Source of the DNA: VRUE01 sp963729995
GTDB taxonomy: Bacteria; Actinomycetota; Thermoleophilia; Solirubrobacterales; 70-9
DNA length: 64,000 nt
Assembly (NCBI GenBank): GCA_963729995.1
Contig: CAVSPF010000003.1
Span: 434,001-498,000 of the forward strand
Direction of reading: 5' to 3'
Part shown: positions 33,871 through 41,862 of the stretch, in pieces
How positions within the stretch are numbered: the stretch's first letter is position 1
How the letters are laid out: each line of letters starts with the position of its first letter
Made by a program: the position numbers and the translations under genes
Notes under the pieces: generated by a model
Seen by the model: only the letters and a program-made list of their open reading frames with translations
What the model was told of the DNA's origin: nothing
The model's database searches: none

Positions 33871-34776
33871 CTACAGCAGGTTGCGAAGTGCTCTGTCGAG
33901 GTCGGGGTAGCGGAACTCGTAGCCGAGGTCGAGCGCCCGGCGCGGCATCACCCGCTGCCCTCCCTTCAGCACGGCGCCGAACTCGCCACCGAAGGCAAGG
34001 TCGAGGGCGAAGCCCGGAACGGGGAGGACCGCAGGGCGGCGCAGGGCACGGCCGAGCGCCTGTGACAGCTCCCGGTTGGTCACCGGGTTTGGCGCGGTCG
34101 CGTTGACGACGCCGCTCACCCGGTCGTTGTCGAGCGCCCAGAGCAGGATCCCGACCTCGTCGTCGATGTGGATCCAGGACATGTATTGGCTGCCGCCGGC
34201 AATCGGTCCGCCGAGGCCGAGCTTGAAGGGGGGCAGCATCCTGCCCAGCAGGCCGCCTCGCGGGTCGAGCACGTGGCCGGTGCGCACGACCGCGAGCCGC
34301 ACGCCGCTGGCCTCCACCTCACGTGCCGCGCTCTCCCACGCGCGTGCCACGTCGGCATCGAATCCCTCGCCAAGCTGAGTGGACTCGTCGACGATCGCCT
34401 CGCCCCGGTCTCCATAGATGCCGATCGCCGACTGGCTGACCAGGACCGCGGGCTTCCTGCCCAACCCGGCGATCGCCTGCACGAGGTTGTGGGTGCCGGC
34501 GCGCCGGCTCCCCATGATCCGGCGCTTGGCGTCGCCGGTCCAACGCTGGTCGATGCTCTCCCCCAGCAGGTTGACCACGCCGTCCACTCCCTCGAATGCC
34601 TCGTCCGGCGGGCGTTCGAGGGTTGGCTCCCAGGCATGCCAGGCAATGCCCGGGTTGACGCGGCGCGCCTGCTGCGGCTCGCGTGTCAGGGCCGCCACCG
34701 AATCACCACGGGTCAACAGCGCGTCGCAGAGCGCCGATCCGATGAACCCGCTCGCCCCGGTGACGAGAACCTTCAC
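33871..34776 (-). CDS. TIGR01777-family SDR epimerase-like protein
   Basis: The protein has the extended short-chain dehydrogenase fold with NAD(P)-binding MKVLVTGASGFIGSALCDAL. The family-specific motifs are VVNLLGESIDQRW, SAIGIYGDRGE and a C-terminal DUF1731-like region (PNPVTNRELSQALG, PVPGFALDLAFG, RRALDLGYEFRYP). These epimerase-family proteins (YfcH/SDR39U1 type) have no firmly known substrate. The gene is 4 bp downstream of the malic enzyme gene on the minus strand and probably shares its transcript. Confidence 0.88.
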   Translation of the reverse strand: MKVLVTGASGFIGSALCDALLTRGDSVAALTREPQQARRVNPGIAWHAWEPTLERPPDEAFEGVDGVVNLLGESIDQRWTGDAKRRIMGSRRAGTHNLVQAIAGLGRKPAVLVSQSAIGIYGDRGEAIVDESTQLGEGFDADVARAWESAAREVEASGVRLAVVRTGHVLDPRGGLLGRMLPPFKLGLGGPIAGGSQYMSWIHIDDEVGILLWALDNDRVSGVVNATAPNPVTNRELSQALGRALRRPAVLPVPGFALDLAFGGEFGAVLKGGQRVMPRRALDLGYEFRYPDLDRALRNLL

Positions 34777-34780
34777 CGCG

Positions 34781-36238
34781 TCAGGTCACCTCGACCGTCG
34801 AGAAGGTCCCCGTTCCCTGGTTGAAGCGGGCGATCCCCTCCCGCTTGGCCTCCTCGATGAGCACCCGAGCCACCTGCGGCGCCACGTCGCGATTGAAGAC
34901 GCTGGGGATGATGTAGTCCTCGGAGAGGTCGTCGTCGGTGACGACCGCGGCGATCCCCTTGGCCGCCGCAAGCTTCATCTCCTCTGTGATCCGCGGCGCG
35001 CCGGCATCGAGGGCGCCGCGGAAGATTCCGGGGAAGCAGAGCACGTTGTTGATCTGGTTCGGATAGTCCGAGCGCCCGGTCGCCATGATCCGCACATAGG
35101 GCGCCGCGTCCTCAGGCATCACCTCGGGGTTCGGATTTGCCATCGCGAAGACGATCGCGTCCTCGTTCATCTTGCCGAGCGCCTCGGGGGGGATGATGCC
35201 GGGACCGGACAGGCCCACGAACAGGTCCATGCCCTCGATCACGTCGCCGGGCGGCCCCTCCAGCTTGTCCGGGTTCGAGCTCTCCGCATACCAGCGCTTG
35301 ATCTCGGTCATCTCACCTGCCTGGTAGTCCTCTCGCGCGGTTGAGACAGCCCCTCGCCGGTCGCAGCCGATGACGTGGGTGACGCCGGAGGCGAGCATCA
35401 TCTTGGTCACCGCTACCCCCGCAGCGCCGAGTCCAACCACGAGCACCCGCAGCTCCTCGATCGGCTTGCCGACGATCTTCAGGGCGTTGAAGAGTGCCGC
35501 CATCACCACCACCGCGGTGCCGTGCTGGTCGTCGTGGAAGACCGGGATGTCGAGCGACGCCTTCAGCCGTTCCTCGATCTCGAAGCAGCGCGGCGCGGAG
35601 ATGTCCTCGAGGTTGATGCCACCGAAGGTGGGGGAGATCAGCTCGACCGCCTTGACGATCTCGTCCGGGTCCTGGGTGTCGAGGCAGATCGGGAAGGCGT
35701 CGACGTTGGCGAACTCCTTGAACAGCATCGCCTTGCCCTCCATCACCGGCATCGCCGCCTCCGGCCCGATGTTTCCAAGGCCGAGGACCGCGCTGCCATC
35801 GGAGACCACCGCGACCATGTTCTTCTTGATGGTGTACTCGAATGCCTTTGCGCGATCGGCGTGAATGTCCTCGCAGACCCGCGCGACGCCCGGGGTATAG
35901 GCCATCGAGAGATCGTCGCGAGTCTTCAGCGGATACTTGTTGTGCATCTCGATCTTGCCGCCCCGGTGCATCTGCATCGTGCGGTCCACGTAGTCGAGAA
36001 CCTTGGCCCCCCTGGTTGAGCCGATCGCTCGCAGGATCCGCTCCCAGTGGGCCTCATCCTGGGCATCGATGGTGAACTCCCGCACCCGCTTTCCCTCGCC
36101 GCCCGCGCCGGGCACCAGATCCACGCCCTGAAGCTGGCCCCCCGCCTCGGCGATCGCGGCGGTCAGCTTGCCCAGGGGCTCCTGCCGCGCGTCCAGCTCG
36201 ACGCGGATCGTGACGCTGTATTGGGCGCTGACAGCCAT
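34781..36238 (-). CDS. NAD(P)-dependent malic enzyme with N-terminal ACT-like domain
   Basis: This enzyme decarboxylates malate to pyruvate. About 80 N-terminal residues (QYSVTIRVELDARQEPLGKL) form an ACT-like regulatory domain. The malic core follows with catalytic Tyr in MAYTPGVARVCEDI, VVSDGSAVLGLGNIGPEAAM, metal-binding FHDDQHGTA, and the NAD fold VLVVGLGAAGVAV. Starts at 36238, 36247 and 36250 are all in frame; I use 36238. It is divergent from a methyltransferase gene. Together with the PPi-type phosphofructokinase it suggests a flexible PEP/pyruvate node. Confidence 0.93.
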   Translation of the reverse strand: MAVSAQYSVTIRVELDARQEPLGKLTAAIAEAGGQLQGVDLVPGAGGEGKRVREFTIDAQDEAHWERILRAIGSTRGAKVLDYVDRTMQMHRGGKIEMHNKYPLKTRDDLSMAYTPGVARVCEDIHADRAKAFEYTIKKNMVAVVSDGSAVLGLGNIGPEAAMPVMEGKAMLFKEFANVDAFPICLDTQDPDEIVKAVELISPTFGGINLEDISAPRCFEIEERLKASLDIPVFHDDQHGTAVVVMAALFNALKIVGKPIEELRVLVVGLGAAGVAVTKMMLASGVTHVIGCDRRGAVSTAREDYQAGEMTEIKRWYAESSNPDKLEGPPGDVIEGMDLFVGLSGPGIIPPEALGKMNEDAIVFAMANPNPEVMPEDAAPYVRIMATGRSDYPNQINNVLCFPGIFRGALDAGAPRITEEMKLAAAKGIAAVVTDDDLSEDYIIPSVFNRDVAPQVARVLIEEAKREGIARFNQGTGTFSTVEVT

Positions 36239-36428
36239 GGCGGCCATCATAAGCTTGCGCGTGTGGCCCACGACGAGCGGCTGGCCGACCGCGTCCGCGA
36301 CGCGCTGCCACCGAAGCAGAAGCGCTAGATCCGCAGCCCAGCCGCGCGGTGCGCGGTGCGCGATACGAGGTGTGGAGACGGGCGGTGTGGCGAGATGGCA
36401 CGTCAACGCGACTGACTATCGTGATCCG

Positions 36429-37073
36429 ATGGCAGAGAACGACGTCGGCGACGTCGGCGCGCAAGCACATTGGGAGCGCGTCTACGCGCGGCGAGATCCG
36501 CGGCAGGTGAGCTGGTATGAGCCGGCGCCGAAGATCTCGCTTGCGTTGATCGAGCAGGCCGAGCCCGCCCGCAACGCCGCGATCCTCGACGTTGGCGGCG
36601 GCGCCTCCGGCCTCGCCGCAGCGCTGCTGCGCGACGGCTACAGCGACATCACCGTCGCCGACATCTCAGCAACCTCAATCCAGCGGGCCAAGACGCAGCT
36701 CGGCGACGACGCCGAACGCGTCCAATGGATCCAGGCCGATGTCCGCCGCCACGACTTCCGACGTCGCTATGACCTCTGGCACGACCGCGCCGTCCTTCAC
36801 TTCATGGTCAATCCGGCTGATCGGGACGGCTACCTCGAGGTGCTCCGCCGGACACTCCGCCCAGGTGGCCACGCGATATTCGCCACGTTCGGACCCGATG
36901 GGCCCACCCACTGCAGCGGCCTTCCGATTCATCGCTACGACGCTCCCGAGCTCACGCGACTACTCGGTGACGAATTCCACACGCTCGCGTGTCGACTCCA
37001 CGAACACCACACACCCAGCGGCGCCACGCAGCAATTCCTCTACCTGCTTGCGCAACGCAGAGCGGACCCGTGA
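36429..37073 (+). CDS. Class I SAM-dependent methyltransferase
   Basis: The 214-aa protein begins MAENDVGDVGAQAHWERVYA. It carries WYEPAPKISLALIEQ and the SAM loop AAILDVGGGASGLAAALL, an acidic second motif ITVADISATSIQRAK, WIQADVRRHDF and LRRTLRPGGHAIFATFGPDG. Proteins of this type often act on small or toxic compounds (thiopurine methyltransferase-like), but the substrate cannot be read from sequence. ATG 36429 fits the domain start. A 7-bp hairpin follows the stop. Confidence 0.82.
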   Translation: MAENDVGDVGAQAHWERVYARRDPRQVSWYEPAPKISLALIEQAEPARNAAILDVGGGASGLAAALLRDGYSDITVADISATSIQRAKTQLGDDAERVQWIQADVRRHDFRRRYDLWHDRAVLHFMVNPADRDGYLEVLRRTLRPGGHAIFATFGPDGPTHCSGLPIHRYDAPELTRLLGDEFHTLACRLHEHHTPSGATQQFLYLLAQRRADP

Positions 37074-37074
37074 C

Positions 37075-37098
37075 ACCCAGCTTCGGTGGCGGCTGGGT
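37075..37098 (+). terminator. Weak hairpin after the methyltransferase gene
   Basis: A 7-bp stem ACCCAGC/GCTGGGT with a 10-nt loop lies 2 bp after the stop codon at 37071-37073. No T-run follows. It may be a weak terminator or may stabilise the mRNA 3' end. Confidence 0.3.
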
Positions 37099-37212
37099 CC
37101 CACGGCACCCGCCCGCGACCCCGGGGCGCGATTGCGCGGTCGCGCTCAGGCGCCGATACTGCAACCCTGTTCACTGGCTCGCACTGCGTCACCGAATTCA
37201 GAGGAGGAGATC

Positions 37213-37575
37213 ATGGCCGGGAAAGTGCTGATCAACTTGGCGACGGGGCTCGAGGACCCTGAGCGCGTGACGGTGGCGTTCCTGGTGGGCGGAGCGGCCC
37301 TTGAGCGAGGTGAGGCTGTCGCGATGTGGCTGACAAAGGAGGCGGTCCGGCTCGCGCTTCCCGGTCATGCGTTGGGTGTCGCGTGCGATGGGTGCCCCCC
37401 GTTGTCGCAGCTGTTCGAGCAGTACGCAGACGGTGGAGGTGAGCTGCTTGCCTGCCCGATCTGCTTTAACGCGCGCGAGCTCGATCAAGGTGCGTTGGTA
37501 CCCAACGCGAGGCTGGCGGGCGCGACCCCGATGTTCGAGTGGATCGGGGATGGCGCAATCGTCTTCAGCTACTGA
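37213..37575 (+). CDS. DsrE/DsrF-family protein
   Basis: The 120-aa protein has the DsrE fold: MAGKVLINLATGLEDPERVT, FLVGGAALERGEAVAMWLTKEAV split by a turn, and Cys-containing segments GVACDGCPPL and LLACPICFNARELDQ. Members handle sulfur through reactive cysteines or act as peroxiredoxin-like subunits. A strong GAGGAGGAG ribosome binding site precedes ATG 37213. The gene stands alone between two methyltransferase genes. Confidence 0.8.
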   Translation: MAGKVLINLATGLEDPERVTVAFLVGGAALERGEAVAMWLTKEAVRLALPGHALGVACDGCPPLSQLFEQYADGGGELLACPICFNARELDQGALVPNARLAGATPMFEWIGDGAIVFSY

Positions 37576-37820
37576 GCACACTCAGCCGTCGCGAAAGGGC
37601 AGGCATCGAGCGCCGTACCCGGCACGTGCTGCTCGTCCTGAGCGAAAGCAAGTTGTGCGCTTGAGGAGACGCCCGCATTGAGATCCTTGCGGAAGACGAC
37701 GTTGCACACGTTGTCGGCGCGAGGGTAGGCTGCGGAGCGTGAAAAGGGTGTTGACGCACGACAAGCGCTGGATCGCGCGGCGGACGGATGCGATGAACTC
37801 GAACGACTGCGCGGTCTGAC
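37576..37820. other. Intergenic stretch without a confident gene
   Basis: The 245-bp gap contains only short frames. The best is a 26-codon GTG frame ending 1 bp before the next gene (37739-37819), which could be a leader but has no supporting motif. I see no tRNA, terminator or repeat here. Confidence 0.4.
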
Positions 37821-38726
37821 GTGGCGCTTGGTGAGCGCGGGCGCAATCCGCTGGCTCCGCGCAGCACCGCCGAGACTGCCTGTGCGATGCGGGCCGCCGG
37901 CGCGCTCGAGGACGACCCTGCGGTGCGCTGCCCCGATGACATGGCCGCGGGTTTCCTCGGTGGCCTGAACGTCACCACGCTCGCCAAGCACCGCGCGACA
38001 CGGGGGCTGGTGGTGCGTGCGGTCAACCGGCGGATCCCCGGCGCTTACACCTATGAGATCGCCCGAGCCAAGTTCATCGACGAGATCGTGCTCAGCGCGG
38101 CTGCCGCTGGGCTGGACGAGCTGATCCTCCTTGGCGCCGGGCTCGACTCGCGCCCCTACCGGCTGGCCGAGCAGCTGCGCGGTGTGCGTGTGGTCGAGGT
38201 CGATCATCCCGCCAGCCTGGCGTCAAAGCGCGCTCGTGTGCGCCGGCTGCTCGGGCGCGAGCCCGATCACGTGACCTTCGTGGAGATCGATTTCACACGC
38301 GACGATCTCGGTGGCGCGCTCGACGCTGCCGGGCACGAGCGCTCGGCGAAAACGCTGTTCATCTGGTCGGGTGTGAGCCCCTACCTGCCAGAGGAAGCGG
38401 TCGCGGAGGTGCTCTCGTGGGTCGGTGCGCACGGCAGTCCCCGCACGTCGATCGTGTTCGACGCCCTCTGGGCGGAGGCGATCGACGGGTCACGCGAGTA
38501 CTACGGCGCGGCCGAGCTGCGCAAGGCTACCGCGGAAACGGGCGAGCCGCTGCGCTGGGGCATCCCAGAGGGCCGTGTTCAGGAGACGCTGTCGCGCTTC
38601 GGGCTGCAAGCCGAGCGAACACTCAACAGCGAGGAAGGACGCGTCGCCTACCTCAAACGCTCAGACGGCACCCTGCACGACCCCCCATACGGGTTCGGCG
38701 TACTCGTGCACGCCCGCGCCAGCTGA
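37821..38726 (+). CDS. SAM-dependent methyltransferase, TIGR00027/leucine carboxyl methyltransferase type
   Basis: The 301-aa protein shows the family order: STAETACAMRAAG near the N-terminus, RRIPGAYTYEIARAKFID, the SAM-binding ELILLGAGLDSRPYRL, VVEVDHPASLASKRARV, TLFIWSGVSPYLPEEAV, and the C-terminal RVAYLKRSD. Actinobacteria carry many such putative O-methyltransferases, with largely unknown substrates. GTG 37821 gives a full-length protein. Confidence 0.85.
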   Translation: MALGERGRNPLAPRSTAETACAMRAAGALEDDPAVRCPDDMAAGFLGGLNVTTLAKHRATRGLVVRAVNRRIPGAYTYEIARAKFIDEIVLSAAAAGLDELILLGAGLDSRPYRLAEQLRGVRVVEVDHPASLASKRARVRRLLGREPDHVTFVEIDFTRDDLGGALDAAGHERSAKTLFIWSGVSPYLPEEAVAEVLSWVGAHGSPRTSIVFDALWAEAIDGSREYYGAAELRKATAETGEPLRWGIPEGRVQETLSRFGLQAERTLNSEEGRVAYLKRSDGTLHDPPYGFGVLVHARAS

Positions 38727-38820
38727 CAGGCCAGTCCACAGTGAGAGGCTCCGGTGGGGCTGACAGCAAAAGGGGGCGCTGCTGCTTTGTCCCGATCCAA
38801 GCGTCTCCGTTGCGCCCAGC

Positions 38821-39078
38821 TCACGCATGGAGAGGTTCTCCTATGAGCATCATCGCCACGGTGTCCCCGCGACCGATGCCCCGGGCGGCCAGCCCGCAGG
38901 CCAGCCCGCGCAGTCGCTCCGCGTACTCGGCCCAGGTGATCTGGAACGCCGCACCCGGCGTTCGCAGGGCATCCTGGGCGGCGTAGCGGCCCGCGGTCCG
39001 CTGAAACGCCTCGCACAGAGTCTGAGCGTCCAACGCCAAACCCTCGCGAGTCTTCAATCCCGTGATTGCAGTCTCCAT
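38821..39078 (-). pseudogene. N-terminal remnant of an AMP-dependent acyl-CoA ligase
   Basis: ATG 39078 with an upstream GAGGAG encodes 85 residues: LCEAFQRTAGRYAAQDALRT, FQITWAEYAERLRGLACGL, RGIGRGDTVAMMLIGEP, then HA and stop. This is the beginning of an adenylate-forming long-chain acyl-CoA synthetase, about 550-600 aa when intact. No continuation (P-loop-like STGTT region) is found in any frame downstream, so about 85 percent of the gene is lost. It looks like a deletion scar in an accessory stretch. Confidence 0.7.
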
Positions 39079-39112
39079 AGTCCGCTCCTCGTGCGCCAAG
39101 CGCGTCTGGATG

Positions 39113-40042
39113 TCAGGCCTGGCCTCGGGGGGCGGCGGCCTCCGCGGGGACGCCCCCGACCAGCCCGTGCCTACGCAGGAATTCGATCTGGTCCGCCACC
39201 ACGCGTTCGAAATCCTCACCCAGGAAACCGCCGAAGTGGTCGATCGGATAATGGCCCATCTCGCCACGTGGCGCACGCTCGACGGTCCGCTCGGCAGCCC
39301 GACGCGGCGCCATGTGGTCGCGTTCGCCAATGCAGACGAACAGCGGACAGCGCACGCGGTGGGCCACACGGACCGGTCGGTAGGTGGGCTTCGCAAACGA
39401 AAGTGTCAAGAACTCGTTGCGCCACAGGGAGTGATCGCCACAGACCGAATCGAAACCGGGGAGCGCCTCGGGCTGCGTGAAGAAGGCATAGGAGCCCGGC
39501 CGCCCCACAACCGGGATATGCACCTGCCGTCGGCCTACCACGTTGCGCAACGTATCGACGTTCGCCCGGAGCACGTTACGCGCCGGCATTTTACGCACGA
39601 AGGCGATCACGTCCGTCATCGGGCACAGGGCGATGGCAGCCGCGATCTTCTCATCACCAGCCGCCGTGTAAATGGCGTGGCCGCCGCCCGCCGAGAAGCC
39701 CCAGACGGCCACCGCATCACCGTCGACACCCTCCAGTTCGCGAGCGAACGACACGGCCGCCCGGAAGTCGGCGAGCTGGCGGTCGAGGTCGACCAGCTGC
39801 CGCGGCTCGCCGCGGCTGGCGCCGAAATGGCGGAAGTCGAACGCGACTGCCGTCACCCCGATGGCTGCAAACCGCTCGGCAAACGCGGGCAGGCCGTCCT
39901 CGCGCGTAAGGCTAAAACCGTTAGCCATGACGACGCACGGCGTGGGTTCCCCAGGCGCAACGTCCGGCCGGTAGACCTGGGCCGCGCAGTCCACCCCGTT
40001 GGAGCGGAACATCATCTCCTCAACCCTCACCGCCGCGATCAT
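39113..40042 (-). CDS. Alpha/beta hydrolase
   Basis: The protein has an alpha/beta hydrolase fold with nucleophile elbow VWGFSAGGGHA (Ser), an acid in CIGERDHM and a likely catalytic His in HYPIDHFGGF. AFDFRHFGASRGEPRQL resembles the oxyanion region of DLH/X-Pro-type peptidase-like hydrolases. Starts at 40042 or at two Met codons about 9 residues later are possible. It lies 34 bp upstream of the acyl-CoA-ligase remnant on the same strand. Substrate unknown. Confidence 0.8.
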   Translation of the reverse strand: MIAAVRVEEMMFRSNGVDCAAQVYRPDVAPGEPTPCVVMANGFSLTREDGLPAFAERFAAIGVTAVAFDFRHFGASRGEPRQLVDLDRQLADFRAAVSFARELEGVDGDAVAVWGFSAGGGHAIYTAAGDEKIAAAIALCPMTDVIAFVRKMPARNVLRANVDTLRNVVGRRQVHIPVVGRPGSYAFFTQPEALPGFDSVCGDHSLWRNEFLTLSFAKPTYRPVRVAHRVRCPLFVCIGERDHMAPRRAAERTVERAPRGEMGHYPIDHFGGFLGEDFERVVADQIEFLRRHGLVGGVPAEAAAPRGQA

Positions 40043-40253
40043 AGTCCGCCGGAGCCGGTCAAGTCGAATGGGAGGGTTGGTCGTTTGAATAGCGACGGAA
40101 GCAGCAAAGCGGATACCGCCGCGGCAGAAATGCACGTCAGCAGGACACCGCTGCACCAAAGAGCAAGAGCCTGTACAGCGCAACCGCTGACGCTTGCAAT
40201 GGACGAAGAGGAGGCGCAGGCAGGCACTCTCACATCCGGGCTACGATCTCCCA

Positions 40254-41225
40254 GTGAGGGTTGCGAGAGGAAGGCGGGTCGCGCTGAGAAGCGCATATCT
40301 GGCGTTGCTCGTGCTTCTCTCTGGGCTCTCGATGATCTTCGCGGCACCTGCCCAGGGAACGTTTCCCGGCACTCCTGGCCTTATTGCCCTACAGCGCTCC
40401 GCCGACCCCAACGCTTCCAATATCTGGCTCTTGGATTGGCAGACCGGTGCGGCACGCCAGCTGACCCACGGCGACTACGACGCCGAGCCCACCTTTTCGC
40501 CGAGCGGAGAATGGATCGCCTTTCGCAGCGACGCTTCCTGGCACGGCTACCTGAACATCTGGGCGATTCGAACTGACGGCACCGGGCTACACCGATTGAC
40601 CAGGGGCAAGGGCGACCTGGACGCCGAGTCGCCGACCTTCAGCGCCAACGGTCGCTGGGTCGCCTTCTTCGCCGAACCGCTGGGCGACGACCGCACCCAG
40701 ATAGACCGCGTCCCCCTCAATGGCGGCCATCGCCAGGTTCTTATTTCTCCTGGCCGCAAGGGATACGCGCTGAGCCCCAGCTACTCTCCCGACGGCCGTC
40801 ACCTCGCCTGGGTGCAGGGAGTAGAGGCGCCGAAGGCCGAGCCTCATATCTACATCGGCAACACTCTCGGACGGCAAGCACGGCGCTTGACGACCGGAAC
40901 CGAGCCGCAATTCTCCCCCGACGGCCGCAGCATCGTCTTCTTGCGAGGCTTTTCCTGCGGCAACGGTCTGCCCGGCTCCGAGATCGACGTCCTCTCTCTC
41001 GATTCAGGCCAACTCACCCCCGTGAAGGAGTCTTGTGGGCCTCTCTTGCGTAGCCCCACCTTCTCCCCAGACGGAACATGGATCGCCTACGAGATCGATT
41101 CGGACGAAAAGTCTGTGCTCGGCTTCCTCCCAAGGCCGGGAACCACGCCCAGCTTCACGCCGCTGACCGGACTGGGGACAGACCTTTCCGTCGACGCAGC
41201 GCCGGCCTGGCAGCCGGTTCCATAG
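40254..41225 (+). CDS. Secreted TolB/WD40-like beta-propeller protein
   Basis: A signal peptide (VALRSAYLALLVLLSGLSMIF, here broken to its core LALLVLLSGLSM, cleaved near APAQG) precedes repeated PD40-type blades. The blades are recognisable as AEPTFSPSGEWIAFRSD, ESPTFSANGRWVAFF, LSPSYSPDGRHLAWVQG, PQFSPDGRSIVFLRG and RSPTFSPDGTWIAYE. Five to six blades are visible. Such proteins are extracytoplasmic scaffolds. GTG 40254 is the start before the signal. No partner of a Tol or S9 peptidase system is adjacent. Confidence 0.82.
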   Translation: MRVARGRRVALRSAYLALLVLLSGLSMIFAAPAQGTFPGTPGLIALQRSADPNASNIWLLDWQTGAARQLTHGDYDAEPTFSPSGEWIAFRSDASWHGYLNIWAIRTDGTGLHRLTRGKGDLDAESPTFSANGRWVAFFAEPLGDDRTQIDRVPLNGGHRQVLISPGRKGYALSPSYSPDGRHLAWVQGVEAPKAEPHIYIGNTLGRQARRLTTGTEPQFSPDGRSIVFLRGFSCGNGLPGSEIDVLSLDSGQLTPVKESCGPLLRSPTFSPDGTWIAYEIDSDEKSVLGFLPRPGTTPSFTPLTGLGTDLSVDAAPAWQPVP

Positions 41226-41526
41226 ACCGAGAGCCTTCAGCTCACCTCGCCGGTCCATACCCTCCGGGCTGAGCGTCATGCAATCCGGGCAAGCCCTGGG
41301 CAAGCCCGCATCTCAACAGTCCTGCGCTGCGCAACGGCGAGACTTCTCAATTGGGACTTGCGAGCGCGTCGACTCCGATCTGTAAACGACCGCTCTGGAC
41401 GAAAAGCGATAGGGGCGAGAGGCCGCCAGCTCAGGTAAGGGTGTTGTACCCCGGAACCCGGCTTCGTCTGAACTCCCGGCTTTGACGGTGCGTCCGTTGA
41501 GATCCTGCGTTGTATGCGCCGCCTGG
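41226..41526. other. 301-bp intergenic stretch, nothing recognised
   Basis: Between two convergent units I see no tRNA, long palindrome or confident short gene. A small GGGT/ACCC hairpin near 41437 is the only local symmetry. The base composition is slightly lower in GC than the flanking genes. Confidence 0.4.
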
Positions 41527-41814
41527 CTACCGGACGAATGCGCTGAAGGCTGTGCTCACCTCCGCCGCGCTCATGGGGCCGAAGCGAAGGGTCCAGCCGT
41601 CACCGAGCTCCTGGCGGAATGAATGAGGAACGTCCTTTTCCTGCAGGCCCCGCACGTGTTTCTCGGCCCGCTCGTAGCCGCTGGCGCCCTGGAACGTTGC
41701 ATCGAGCCCGTAACGGCCGTCATCCATCGGCCAGATCGTCATCCGGTCTGGCACGGGGCCCGCTTGCGTGGGCAGGTTGCGTGCCTCCACGTCCCCGGCA
41801 TCGGCGCCTGGCAA
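41527..41814 (-). CDS. Hypothetical protein of 95 aa
   Basis: The C-terminal 70 residues look protein-like: MTIWPMDDGRYGLDATFQG, GLQEKDVPHSFRQELGDGW, then TLRFGPMSAAEVSTAFSAFVR in two parts. The N-terminus is uncertain (TTG 41814, or GTG/ATG downstream). It lies 48 bp after the FTR1 fusion gene on the same strand and could be cotranscribed. I recognise no family. It may be the remnant of a larger gene. Confidence 0.45.
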   Translation of the reverse strand: MPGADAGDVEARNLPTQAGPVPDRMTIWPMDDGRYGLDATFQGASGYERAEKHVRGLQEKDVPHSFRQELGDGWTLRFGPMSAAEVSTAFSAFVR

Positions 41815-41862
41815 TCGCGGCTTGAGCTGGCTATCCGTCCACGCGTACCGTGCTCAGGTCGC

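Noticed and set aside
37739..37819. 26-codon leader peptide before the second methyltransferase gene
   Set aside because: No ribosome binding site, attenuator-like hairpins or codon pattern support it.
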